Positions 34,810 through 44,221 of a DNA stretch of 64,000 nucleotides are shown in pieces. The notes under the pieces are model-generated. The model was not told the origin of the DNA and did no database searches. It saw nothing but the letters and a program-made list of their open reading frames with translations. Location of the stretch: assembly GCA_001897435.1 (NCBI GenBank), contig MKSV01000003.1, positions 715,250-779,249 of the forward strand. The letters are read 5' to 3'. Both the position numbers and the translations under genes were made by a program. How positions within the stretch are numbered: the first letter of the stretch is position 1; each line of letters starts with the position of its first letter. The DNA comes from Acidobacteriales bacterium 59-55 (GTDB taxonomy: Bacteria; Acidobacteriota; Terriglobia; Terriglobales; Acidobacteriaceae).

Positions 34810-34841
34810 CGCCGTTGCTCAGCGGATACAATCGTCAGAGA

Positions 34842-35438
34842 ATGATTGCCCACCTTCGAGGACGCCTGCTGACGAAAGCCCCCAACCAGGCCATTGTCGA
34901 ATGCGCCGGCGTGGGCTACGACGTGGCTATCTCGGTCGCCACCTTCACCAGCCTGCCCGCCGAGGGAGCCGAGGCCGCCCTCCATATCCACACCCACGTC
35001 CGCGAAGACCAGATCTCGCTGTTCGGCTTCTCCGAGCCGCAGGAGAAGCGACTCTTCGAGAAGCTGCTTACTATCAGCGGGATAGGACCGAAGCTGGCGA
35101 TTACAGTGCTGAGCGGCATCGCCTCGGACCGGCTGGTCGCGGCCATCCGGTCGAGCGACCACGCCTCGCTGACCCGCATCCCCGGAATTGGGAAGAAGAC
35201 GGCGGAACGGGTGGTGCTTGAATTAAAAGACAAGCTCGACGACATGGCCGTGCCCGTTGCCGAACCGAGCGGCGCCTACCGCGGGCCTGCCGGAGACGAC
35301 GCGCTCTCGGCGCTGGTTAACCTGGGCTATCCGCAGCCGGTCGCGCAGAAGGCCATCGAGACGGCCATGGGCAAGAATCCTGCCGCCGCCGAGGACTTCG
35401 AGACGCTGTTTCGCGCGGCCATGGCGGCGATCCGGTAG
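34842..35438 (+). CDS. ruvA: Holliday junction branch migration protein RuvA
   Basis: A protein of 198 residues. Start ATG 34842 (MIAHLRGRLLTKAPNQAIVE) gives the exact family N-terminus. Domain I is an OB fold; domain II has two helix-hairpin-helix motifs, LLTISGIGPKLAITVL and LTRIPGIGKKTAERVV; domain III is the C-terminal helical RuvB-binding part (DALSALVNLGYPQPVAQKAI). It binds four-way junctions and loads RuvB. ruvB and ruvC are not adjacent. The next feature is the convergent RNase P RNA gene. Confidence 0.96.
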   Translation: MIAHLRGRLLTKAPNQAIVECAGVGYDVAISVATFTSLPAEGAEAALHIHTHVREDQISLFGFSEPQEKRLFEKLLTISGIGPKLAITVLSGIASDRLVAAIRSSDHASLTRIPGIGKKTAERVVLELKDKLDDMAVPVAEPSGAYRGPAGDDALSALVNLGYPQPVAQKAIETAMGKNPAAAEDFETLFRAAMAAIR

Positions 35439-35454
35439 CAATTTTAAGAGAGAT

Positions 35455-35487
35455 GGCCCCGGGACCGTTTTGCGGTCCTCCGGGGCC
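35455..35487. terminator. Bidirectional terminator between ruvA and rnpB
   Basis: GGCCCCGG-GACCG and CGGTC-CT-CCGGGGCC form a strong stem around TTTTG. It lies between the ends of the convergent ruvA and rnpB genes. On the minus strand the following bases are T-rich (ATCTCTCTTAAAATT), so it suits rnpB best. Confidence 0.7.
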
Positions 35488-35492
35488 ATAGG

Positions 35493-35932
35493 TTTGCAGA
35501 CGGCCCGTAAGCCGAATTCTGTTTTAGACGATCATTCCTCTACGCGACGCATTACTGCGGCGCTTTAGCAACCTACCCGCAGGTTTCGGCTCCGGCTTTC
35601 GCCGGTCTCTCCGCCTGGGCGCATCGGGCCGATACGCTCTGCGCCGCCTGGAGAGGAGCGACGCGATCCCTGCCTATTTGGTCTTGCTCCGTGTGGGGTT
35701 TACCCTGCCGCGCCCATTACTGGACGCGCGGTGCGCTCTTACCGCACCTTTTCACCCTTACCCCGGGCCGAGGCCCGAGGCGGTATGTTTTCTGTTGCAC
35801 TAGCCGTCCAGAGGTCTTGAAACCTCCGTCCCGGACGTTATCCGGCACACTGCCCTGCGGAGTTCGGACTTTCCTCCCCCGCCCAACGCCTTTTGGGCCC
35901 GGGCGGCAGCGATCATCCAGCCGTCTGCAAAG
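35493..35932 (-). ncRNA. rnpB: RNase P RNA (bacterial type A)
   Basis: Catalytic RNA that cleaves tRNA 5' leaders. On the minus strand the ends pair as P1 (TTTGCAGACGG at the 5' end, CCGTCTGCAAA at the 3' end). The universal 5' P4 region GAGGAAAGTCCG lies at 35865-35876 and its 3' partner ACAGAATTCGGCTTAC at 35507-35522. Other conserved segments (GTGCAACAGAAA, GGGTGAAAAGGTGCGGTAAGAGCGCACC in two parts, AGTAATGG, GGTAAACCCC) are in the right order. About 440 nt, typical for type A. The ends are accurate to a few bases. Confidence 0.95.
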
Positions 35933-35982
35933 TTGAGTGTATCCCACGCAGAGGACTCAGGCCTACATGAATCGAAGCCCTG

Positions 35983-36015
35983 TCCCACGTCCGAAAGTCC
36001 GGACGCGGGGCACCC
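35983..36015. repeat. Family C hairpin repeat, copy C3
   Basis: The stem CGTCCG/CGGACG, framed by TCCCA and GGGGCACCC, shares the outer ends of copies C1 and C2 while its stem sequence differs. It lies between rnpB and the permease operon. Confidence 0.6.
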
Positions 36016-36122
36016 AGCGTTGCGGAGGCGAACTAATGGACGGTGTAAAGCGTATTAACAACAGATACAGGCTCGCGCTGGCCCTCCGGGGCTGATAATC
36101 TCAAGCGCGGGAACAGAGATCG

Positions 36123-37346
<1,224 letters not shown>

Positions 37347-37368
37347 GCGAAGGAAGGCAAAGGGTTTT

Positions 37369-38622
37369 ATGCGGATTGGCGATGTCAAAGAGACGGTCGT
37401 AATGGCGCTGGACACGCTGCGGACCAACAAGCTGCGCAGCGGGCTGACGATTCTCGGGATCGTGATCGGCGTGATGACGGTCATCATCATCTCGTCGGTG
37501 GTCAACGGTCTGAACAGCCGGGTCGAAGGCCTGGTGAAGTCGCTGGGATCGAACGTGCTGTTCGTCTTCCGCTTTCCCGTCTTCGGCCAGCGGCCTACGA
37601 CGGAGATGCTGACGCGCAAGCAGTTGACCTACGACGACGCCATGGCGATGCGCGAGCTGCCGCATGTCGTCGCTGTCTCTCCGGCGTTGCAGTACACCGA
37701 CAACACCGCTCCGGGGCGCGCGGGCGTGACCGCAATCAAGGGCGGCGGCAAGTCCATGCAGGGCACCATCCTTGAGGGCGACACCCCGGCCCAGAAGGAT
37801 GTGAGCGAGCTGGACCTGCGCGAGGGACGGTTCTTCAACGAGGGCGACCAGGAGCGCGCCGCCAAGGTGACGGTGCTGGGCAGCGATACAGCGGACGGGT
37901 TGTTCCCCGGCCAGAACCCGATAGGAAAAGAGGTGCAGGCGGCGGGCATGGTCTTTACCGTGGTCGGCGTGCTGGACAAGCAGAAACAGGCCTTCGGCGG
38001 AGGCAAGAATCCGCAGGACAACCACGCCTACTTTCCCATCACTACGTTCCACTACATGCACCCGGAGCAGCTCGACTACTGGATCACGCTGAAATATGAC
38101 AATCCGAAGAACCGGTCGCTGGTCGAGGACGAGCTGACCGAACTGCTGCGGCGGCGACGCAAGGTGGCCAACGCCGCGCCCGACAACTTCGCCATCTTCG
38201 GCACCGACTCGCTGACGCGGCTGTGGGACAACATCACGAGCGGCCTGTTTCTGTTGCTGGTGGCGTTGTCGAGCGTCGCCCTTCTGGTGGGCGGCGTGGG
38301 GGTGATGAACATTATGCTGGTGAGCGTGACCGAGCGAACGCGGGAGATCGGCATTCGCAAGGCGATCGGGGCGACCAAACAGACGATCCTGGCGCAGTTC
38401 ACGCTGGAGGCGATCACGCTGTGCGCGGTCGGCGGCATCATCGGCCTGCTGATCGGCAGCGCGCTTGCCATCGGGGTATCGTTTCTCTTCCCGGCGGCGC
38501 TCTCCACGGCGTGGATGCTGGTGGCGTTTTTGAGCTCGTGCGGCATCGGATTGATCTTCGGCATCTATCCGGCGTGGAAGGCGGCGAACCTGAACCCGAT
38601 TGAAGCGCTGCGCTACGAATAA
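37369..38622 (+). CDS. MacB-type ABC permease (permease 3)
   Basis: A protein of 417 residues with the same plan as permease 2: ALDTLRTNKLRSGLTILGIVIGVMTVII helix (residues 11-38), periplasmic domain, and C-terminal helices with TERTREIGIRKAIGATKQTI and the end PIEALRYE. The periplasmic domain is clearly different from that of permease 2, so they are old paralogues and not a recent duplication. Ribosome-binding site GAAGGAAGG. Needs an ATPase encoded elsewhere; the substrate is unknown. Confidence 0.88.
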   Translation: MRIGDVKETVVMALDTLRTNKLRSGLTILGIVIGVMTVIIISSVVNGLNSRVEGLVKSLGSNVLFVFRFPVFGQRPTTEMLTRKQLTYDDAMAMRELPHVVAVSPALQYTDNTAPGRAGVTAIKGGGKSMQGTILEGDTPAQKDVSELDLREGRFFNEGDQERAAKVTVLGSDTADGLFPGQNPIGKEVQAAGMVFTVVGVLDKQKQAFGGGKNPQDNHAYFPITTFHYMHPEQLDYWITLKYDNPKNRSLVEDELTELLRRRRKVANAAPDNFAIFGTDSLTRLWDNITSGLFLLLVALSSVALLVGGVGVMNIMLVSVTERTREIGIRKAIGATKQTILAQFTLEAITLCAVGGIIGLLIGSALAIGVSFLFPAALSTAWMLVAFLSSCGIGLIFGIYPAWKAANLNPIEALRYE

Positions 38623-38700
38623 GGCTCGGGATGGATCGCGGCTTGCCGCTGATCTGCACCAACGGCCGTCAGATTCGTAATTGAGTTGCGACAAACGATG

Positions 38701-38768
38701 AAATACAGGGGTCTCTCCACTGCGCAACGGACGATAAAACTGTCCCTTGCTTCGGTCGAGATGACGTG
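38701..38768 (+). repeat. Family A hairpin repeat, copy A7
   Basis: Full copy with an internal GGAC/GTCC stem. A second copy of the right end only (GGTCGAGATGACG) occurs at 38801-38813, as if the end had been duplicated. It lies in the 223-bp gap between permease 3 and the glycosyltransferase gene; nothing else is seen there. Confidence 0.87.
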
Positions 38769-38845
38769 TATTAAGGGTGAGTCCGGGATGGCATGAGTCA
38801 GGTCGAGATGACGTTTGGGTACGTTGGGTTCGATAGACTACTGGC

Positions 38846-40012
38846 ATGGCCACAGCGATTGCGGCGATCACTACACTTCTGACGGTCGCCGGGCTGGCGT
38901 ACCTGTTGCTGGCGCTGTGGGCGACGCGCTCCTTCGCGCACTACTGGACGCGGCAGCCGAAGCGGGCCGCCTTTGCGCCCGACGTCAGTATCCTGAAGCC
39001 GGTCAAGGGCATCGACTCGCGCATGTACGAGGGCTTCGCCAGCCATTGCCGCCAGCGCTACGAAGGCCGCTTCGAGATCGTCTTCGGCTTCGGCAGTATG
39101 GACGAGCCGGCCATCGCCGAGATCGAGCGGCTGCGCAGCGAATTTCCCGAATGCGATATTCGCCTGGTGGTGTGCAGCGAACGGCTGGGCACCTCGGGCA
39201 AGGTGAGCAGCCTGGTGCAGATGCTGCGCGAGGCGAAGTACGAGCATGTGCTGATCAACGACAGCGACATCCGCGTCTCCCCGATCTACCTGACCCGCGT
39301 GATGGAGAGCTTCGCGGACGCGTCGGTGGGCATGGTGACGGCCCCTTATATTGGCCGGACAGCAGAGAGCGGCAGCGGCAGAACGCTGTGGTCGCGGCTG
39401 GAGGCGCTGGGCATCTCGACCGACTTTCTGCCCGGCGTGCTGACGGCACGGATGCTCGAGCGCGGCATCCGCTTCGGCCTGGGCTCGACGCTGGCCACCA
39501 GTAAGACGGTGCTGGCGAAGATCGGGGGCCTGGAGCCGCTGACGGAATATCTGGCCGACGACTACGAGATGGGCGTGCGCATCGCCGGTGCCGGCTACCG
39601 CGTGGAGCTGTGCGGCGAGGTGGTGGAGACGACCGTTCCGGCGTACAGCTTCCGCGGGTTCCGCGACCATCAACTGCGCTGGGCGCGGTCGACGCGGGAC
39701 TCGCGGCGTTGGGGTTACGTGGGACTGGGAATCACCTTCGCGCTGCCGTGGGCATTGCTGACCTGTATCGCCAGCGGACTGGCGCTATGGAGCTTCACGC
39801 TGCTGAGTATCGTGCTGCTGGCGCGGGTCGCGGTGGCGCTTTCGGTCGGCGTCGGCATCCTGCGCGACGGTCAGGTGCTGCGCGATCTGTGGCTGCTGCC
39901 TGTGCGCGATCTCTTCGGCCTCGGTTTCTGGGCGTGGAGCTTTGCCGGAGACACGGTGGTCTGGCGAGGCGATCGGTTCCATCTGCGGAAAGGCCGGATT
40001 ACGCGGGCTTGA
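38846..40012 (+). CDS. hpnI: HpnI-like family 21 glycosyltransferase (hopanoid/ceramide glycosyltransferase type)
   Basis: A protein of 388 residues. One N-terminal membrane helix (AIAAITTLLTVAGLAYLLLALW), a GT-A domain and two or three C-terminal helices. Motifs: SILKPVKGIDSRMYEGF, the first Asp pair in LINDSDIRV, LADDYEMGVRIAGAGYRVEL, and the processive-type FRDHQLRWARSTR. These place it with ceramide glucosyltransferase-like enzymes and HpnI, which adds GlcNAc to bacteriohopanetetrol. HpnJ, HpnK and hopene cyclase are not nearby, so a hopanoid role is inferred from similarity only; another membrane lipid acceptor is possible. Confidence 0.8.
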   Translation: MATAIAAITTLLTVAGLAYLLLALWATRSFAHYWTRQPKRAAFAPDVSILKPVKGIDSRMYEGFASHCRQRYEGRFEIVFGFGSMDEPAIAEIERLRSEFPECDIRLVVCSERLGTSGKVSSLVQMLREAKYEHVLINDSDIRVSPIYLTRVMESFADASVGMVTAPYIGRTAESGSGRTLWSRLEALGISTDFLPGVLTARMLERGIRFGLGSTLATSKTVLAKIGGLEPLTEYLADDYEMGVRIAGAGYRVELCGEVVETTVPAYSFRGFRDHQLRWARSTRDSRRWGYVGLGITFALPWALLTCIASGLALWSFTLLSIVLLARVAVALSVGVGILRDGQVLRDLWLLPVRDLFGLGFWAWSFAGDTVVWRGDRFHLRKGRITRA

Positions 40013-40049
40013 GGGAGATGGGGGCCTGAGCCTCTGGTAAGGTGGAAAT

Positions 40050-40634
40050 ATGGAACTGCCTACATGCGACCCGCTGTTTCGGGAGTACTTTGCCCCCTGG
40101 TACAACAAGGAAGAACAGGAGCGGCGCGGCGATCGCGAGACCCGGCCCGACATTGAGGAGCTGGGCATCACGCTGGCGGAGGCGAGAGAGCAGAGCCCGG
40201 TGACGGCCGAGGTCGGCCTCGGCGTCGCCCAGCGCATCACCGCCATGGCCGACGCCGCCGGCAAGGATTGGAAGACGCTGCTGAAGGTGACGGGCGAGCC
40301 CTCGATGGAGTGGCTGGCCGCGTTCGACGCGCACTTCGGCAAGCAGGAGATCCTCGACCTCATCATCGCGTCGTCGCCCGAGGAGTTCGGCAACGACTAC
40401 CTGGTGCTGTGCTGCGAGGCGGGCGCGGTGCTCGGCCTGATTCTGCGCGAGGCTGAGCCGCGGCTGGAATGGGTCTACGACTCTCCTTATTGGGAGAGTG
40501 CGCTGTACGACGAGCAGACGGGCACTCGCCTCAACGTCTTTCACTGGGTGATCCGCCGCATGAGCCACCCCGGACTGGACGATGGGCTGGCCGACCGCGT
40601 GCGGCGGCATCTCGGCAAGATCCGAAAAAAATAA
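40050..40634 (+). CDS. Hypothetical cytoplasmic protein
   Basis: A protein of 194 residues, 37 bp downstream of the glycosyltransferase and in the same direction. It has no signal or membrane segment and is acidic to neutral with many charged residues. Sequences such as FREYFAPWYNKEEQERRGDRE, YLVLCCEAGAVLGLIL and LEWVYDSPYWESALYDEQTG show a mixed alpha/beta soluble protein with conserved-looking aromatic residues. I do not recognise a family or catalytic motif. It may simply be co-transcribed with the neighbour. The coding call rests on a good start (ATG 40050, GGTGGAAAT upstream) and normal codon usage. Confidence 0.7.
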   Translation: MELPTCDPLFREYFAPWYNKEEQERRGDRETRPDIEELGITLAEAREQSPVTAEVGLGVAQRITAMADAAGKDWKTLLKVTGEPSMEWLAAFDAHFGKQEILDLIIASSPEEFGNDYLVLCCEAGAVLGLILREAEPRLEWVYDSPYWESALYDEQTGTRLNVFHWVIRRMSHPGLDDGLADRVRRHLGKIRKK

Positions 40635-40692
40635 CTCAGCCACTACTCCGGACTCAGGTTGTTTTGACCGAAGTCCGCGTCGCCGCAAACGT

Positions 40693-40745
40693 ACGTCATC
40701 TCGACCGAAGGCCCGCAGGGCCGCAGCGGAGAGACCCCTGTATTT
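40693..40745 (-). repeat. Family A hairpin repeat, copy A8 (inverted)
   Basis: Inverted copy with internal GGCCC/GGGCC stem. Together with A9 it fills most of the 289-bp convergent gap between 40634 and 40924; no gene is seen there. Confidence 0.87.
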
Positions 40746-40826
40746 TTGTCTTTCTCCCGGTTCTTCTTTCGGCGGTTCCAGTTTTTGAACGAGTTCCATA
40801 CAACCGGCATAAAACAAACAAAAAGC

Positions 40827-40874
40827 GAATACAGGGGTCTCTCCACTCCGCTCCGCTCCGGTCGAGATGACGTG
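40827..40874 (+). repeat. Family A hairpin repeat, copy A9
   Basis: Short-centre copy in direct orientation, 81 bases from inverted copy A8. The pair is arranged in the opposite order to A5/A6. Confidence 0.85.
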
Positions 40875-40923
40875 CTTTCATAGTTTTTGAACGGTTCTTA
40901 CCTGTACACCGTACGGTTTTTGC

Positions 40924-42867
40924 TCAATAGGGATTGGGCTGGTTGCTGACGATCTCCTTGCCGCCACTCTGCGCGATGAAGAAGGTCTTGCCGGGAAGCG
41001 CGGGCAGGGGCTGGTCGAGACTCTGCCAGAGGAAGATGCGGCGGACTCCGGTCCATTGGAGGCGAAGCGATTCGGCGTCCTCGAAGATGGGCGGCGCGTC
41101 GGGGAAGAAGGAGCCGTACCAGAGGTTGGAGCTGCGGCCGTCGAGGATGTGGATGTCGTTGCGCTGAAGATAGAAGCTGAGCGTGCTGCCGCTCTCGTAC
41201 TCGCCGTGGATGACAATCAGATCGTCGGGCTTGAGCTCCGGCGCGATGGCGGTGGCCAGCTTGTACGACGAAAGCACCGGCGCGAAGATCTGCAACCCCA
41301 TGTGCGCCGCCAGCAGGAAGCCGAAGGCAGCGGCGGCGAGCGACAGGTTGGCGGCGTGGGGTTTGTAGTCACGGCGCAGCAGCCAGTTGGCGAGCGTTCC
41401 GCCGAAGAGCGCGATGGCGGTGAGGATCAGCGGCGTGCGGAAGGCTCCCATGGCGCGGGTGTCGAGATCGAGGAAGTGGCCGAAGGAGAGCGCGTACTCG
41501 CCGGGGTTCTGCCGGAGCAGCGTCGCGAGGTCGGTGTTGGGGGCAGGCGCGTTGGAGTGCAGGACGAAGAACCCGGCGGCGATGGCGGCAAGCGAGCCGA
41601 GCACAAGCAGCGCAACCGAGATGCGCTGTCCGGCGACGACGAGGCGGTTGGGCACGGCGAAGGATTCGGCCTCGGCCGCCTCGGCAGCCAGCCATGCCGC
41701 GATCAGCAGCGTGAGCGCGGGCAGCGCGGGCAGCACGTAATACTCCTGCCGCGTCGAGAAGCTGAAGAACAGCATCGGCGTCGCCGCCCAGACGCCGAGC
41801 AGCAGCAGCGTGCTCTGCGCCTTGTCGAGCGATTGGCGGCGCAGGGATTTGAGCCAGGGGACAGCGGCAATGGCCTTGAAGAGATAGGCGCTCCACGGCA
41901 TCAGCCACACCAGCAGCAGCCCCCAGAAGAGCGCGAGCGGCACGGTGTCGTAGTCGCGGGGAACGCGCAGGTTCAGGTAGCGCAGCACCTGCTCGTTGAC
42001 GAAGTAGAACCACAGCCAACCGTGGACGTTGCCGTCGGTTGGGCCGGGGACAGACCAGTGGCCGTGCGCGAAGCGGAGATGGCCGGGATCGCCGTGGCCG
42101 GGGTTGGCGAGCGCGATGAGGATGTGCCACGGCGCGGCGATGGCGAGGAAGATCACGAGGCTTGAGACAGGGCAGAGCTGACGGAGGCGGGCAAGCGTCC
42201 CGCGAATGCCGCGGGTCAGCAGCAGGTGCGCCACAACGATGAGCACGGGAAAGACGATGCCGATCAGCCCCTTGGTTAGCACGTTCAGCGCGCAGCAGGC
42301 GGCGAATCCCCAGCAGAGAATGCGCCGGGGCCGCGCCTGCTGCGCCGGATCGCTTTCCGTGAGCCAGTAGCAGAAGAGCGCCAGCGTAAGCCAGAGGCAG
42401 ACGGCGACGTCGGGGATGGTGATGCGCGTAAAGATGAAGATGCCGAAGCTGGAGAGCAGGATCAGCACGGCATAGAGTCCTGCACGCACAGAGCCGAAGG
42501 CGCGGCGGGCGAAGGCCTCGATGGCCAGCGCCAACGCCAGCACGGCGAGAGCCAGCGGCAGGCGGGCAGCGGCGGTGTGAACGCCGAATGCTTTAAAGCT
42601 GGCAGCCATGCTCCAGTAGAGCAGCGGCGCCTTCTCAAGGTAGCGGATGCCGTTGGCGTAGAGCGTCACCCAGTCGTGGCGGACGAGCATCTCGCGGGCG
42701 ACCTCGGCGTGGACCGAGTCGGCGTCGTCGAGCAGCGGCGGCGTCAACAGGGTGAAGCTGGCGTAGAAGAAGAACCAAAGCGCGAGCAGGATCAGCCGAT
42801 TGCGGGATGCGCCGGAGCTGGGGGTGGTACCGGTAGCGGAGCGGCTGGCAAAGCGGGATATCTGCAT
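40924..42867 (-). CDS. ArnT/PMT-like membrane glycosyltransferase
   Basis: A protein of 647 residues from ATG 42867; the ribosome-binding site is weak and the frame is open further upstream, so the start is tentative. About eleven membrane helices form the N-terminal two thirds. The first periplasmic loop carries the acidic motif LLDDADSVHAEVAREM, the catalytic region of GT39/GT83 enzymes that use polyprenyl-phosphate sugars; GIRYLEKAPLLYWSMA follows, also typical. The C-terminal ~130 residues are a soluble periplasmic domain. Members add aminoarabinose, mannose or other sugars to lipid A or proteins; the acceptor here is unknown. Divergent from the Rieske gene. Confidence 0.83.
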   Translation of the reverse strand: MQISRFASRSATGTTPSSGASRNRLILLALWFFFYASFTLLTPPLLDDADSVHAEVAREMLVRHDWVTLYANGIRYLEKAPLLYWSMAASFKAFGVHTAAARLPLALAVLALALAIEAFARRAFGSVRAGLYAVLILLSSFGIFIFTRITIPDVAVCLWLTLALFCYWLTESDPAQQARPRRILCWGFAACCALNVLTKGLIGIVFPVLIVVAHLLLTRGIRGTLARLRQLCPVSSLVIFLAIAAPWHILIALANPGHGDPGHLRFAHGHWSVPGPTDGNVHGWLWFYFVNEQVLRYLNLRVPRDYDTVPLALFWGLLLVWLMPWSAYLFKAIAAVPWLKSLRRQSLDKAQSTLLLLGVWAATPMLFFSFSTRQEYYVLPALPALTLLIAAWLAAEAAEAESFAVPNRLVVAGQRISVALLVLGSLAAIAAGFFVLHSNAPAPNTDLATLLRQNPGEYALSFGHFLDLDTRAMGAFRTPLILTAIALFGGTLANWLLRRDYKPHAANLSLAAAAFGFLLAAHMGLQIFAPVLSSYKLATAIAPELKPDDLIVIHGEYESGSTLSFYLQRNDIHILDGRSSNLWYGSFFPDAPPIFEDAESLRLQWTGVRRIFLWQSLDQPLPALPGKTFFIAQSGGKEIVSNQPNPY

Positions 42868-42991
42868 AGGAGGGCGCGGGCGAGGCTCTGCGCCGAGTCT
42901 ACCGGAGCCGGTGTCACCATTCAACGCCCGGCGATTAAGCTTCGCGCAATTATGATGAGAGGGCGCGGCAACGGCGACAAGGAGGCAGGGC

Positions 42992-44098
42992 TTGAACGAC
43001 CCGATGCGAATAGCGGAGATGACGGCACCCCCGACGGAGATGATCTTCGGCGACTGGTACCCGGCTCTGCGCTCGGCCGCGTTGCGCAAGGGCACCACCA
43101 GCAAGGCGATGCTGCTCGGCATCCCTCTTCTGCTGGGCCGCAAGAGCGACGGCAGAATCTTTGCCATGCGCGACCTTTGCCCGCACCGCGGCATCCCGCT
43201 CTCGGCCGGGTGGTTCGACGGAGAGACGGTGCAGTGCAAGTACCACGGCTGGCGCTTCGAGCCGTGCAGCGGCCAGTGCGCGGAGATTCCATCGCTGACC
43301 GGCCACGATACGCTGGACGCCACTAAAATCTTTGCCAACTCCTTTCCCTGCGAAGAGCGCGACGGCTATGCCTGGGTCTACCTTCCCGAGCCCGGCACCG
43401 GACGCGTGGGCGACGCGCTGCCGCCCCTGCCCGAGGTGCCGAAGTTCTCGCCGCGCTTTCGCAGCGCGCACCTGATGGCCGACCTGCCCTGCAACGTGGA
43501 TCACGGCATTATCGGCCTGATGGACCCGGCACACGGACCCTTCGTGCACCAGGCGTGGTGGTGGCGCAGCCGGGCCAGCATCCACGAGAAGACGAAGCAC
43601 TTCGAGCCGTTGAAAGATCAGGAAAATAAGGGAAGGAACGCCGGCTTTCGCATGTCGGCCCATGCGCCCTCCGGCAACAGCGCACCATATAAATTGCTGG
43701 GCGTCTACGGCGAGCCGATTACAACGACGATCGACTTCGTTCTGCCCAACCGCCGGTACGAGACGATTCGCTGCGGCGAGAAGTGGTTCTCCAGCCTGAC
43801 GACCGTGACCCCCATCACCGCGTCCACCTGCCGCATCGACGTCGAGGCGGCGTGGAACGTCTTTTACCATGTTCCATTTGTAACTCCCATCGCTACCTTC
43901 TTCGGTGCGCGCTTTGTGCGCCAGGATCAGGAGACGATGATCCAGCAGGCCGAGGGACTTCGTTTCAACCCGGCGCTGATGCTGATCGACGACGCCGACA
44001 AGCCGGCGAAGTGGTACTTCGCGCTGAAGCAGGCGCGGCTGAAGGGGACCGGGGAGCATCCGCTCGACGGCCCGGTGACACTGCACTGGCGCAGCTAG
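42992..44098 (+). CDS. Rieske non-heme iron oxygenase, alpha-subunit type
   Basis: A protein of 368 residues. The start TTG 42992 is supported by a strong AAGGAGG six bases upstream. The Rieske 2Fe-2S ligands are C63, H65, C82 and H85 (CPHRG and CKYHGW). The catalytic domain shows the mononuclear-iron motif D178-x2-H181-x4-H186 (MDPAHGPFVHQ) and a later ARFVRQDQETM segment that provides the third ligand region. It resembles the monomeric oxygenases of the vanillate O-demethylase / sterol or pheophorbide oxygenase type rather than ring-hydroxylating alpha-beta enzymes. No reductase or ferredoxin is adjacent, so substrate and electron donor are unknown. Confidence 0.88.
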   Translation: MNDPMRIAEMTAPPTEMIFGDWYPALRSAALRKGTTSKAMLLGIPLLLGRKSDGRIFAMRDLCPHRGIPLSAGWFDGETVQCKYHGWRFEPCSGQCAEIPSLTGHDTLDATKIFANSFPCEERDGYAWVYLPEPGTGRVGDALPPLPEVPKFSPRFRSAHLMADLPCNVDHGIIGLMDPAHGPFVHQAWWWRSRASIHEKTKHFEPLKDQENKGRNAGFRMSAHAPSGNSAPYKLLGVYGEPITTTIDFVLPNRRYETIRCGEKWFSSLTTVTPITASTCRIDVEAAWNVFYHVPFVTPIATFFGARFVRQDQETMIQQAEGLRFNPALMLIDDADKPAKWYFALKQARLKGTGEHPLDGPVTLHWRS

Positions 44099-44106
44099 AG
44101 ATGTTC

Positions 44107-44205
44107 TCCTCCAGATGCAGTACCTGGTGATTCGGGCGGAACGCGGATTCCCTTCGGGAATGACAACAAAAGAAGCTACACCTGAGAGAATGACTCTGGA
44201 ATCTA
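44107..44205 (+). repeat. Family B repeat, copy B3
   Basis: The core at 44107-44170 (CCAGATGCAGTACCTGG, then GATTCCCTTCGGGAATGACA) is followed by ACACCTGAGAGAATGACTCT at about 44178-44197. It lies in the convergent gap between the Rieske and beta-propeller genes. Confidence 0.72.
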
Positions 44206-44221
44206 TATGTAACTCAGATAG

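Noticed and set aside
35793-35940. Small ORFs in the region after ruvA (35691-35988)
   Set aside because: They lie within the RNase P RNA gene, whose conserved P1 and P4 segments are all present.
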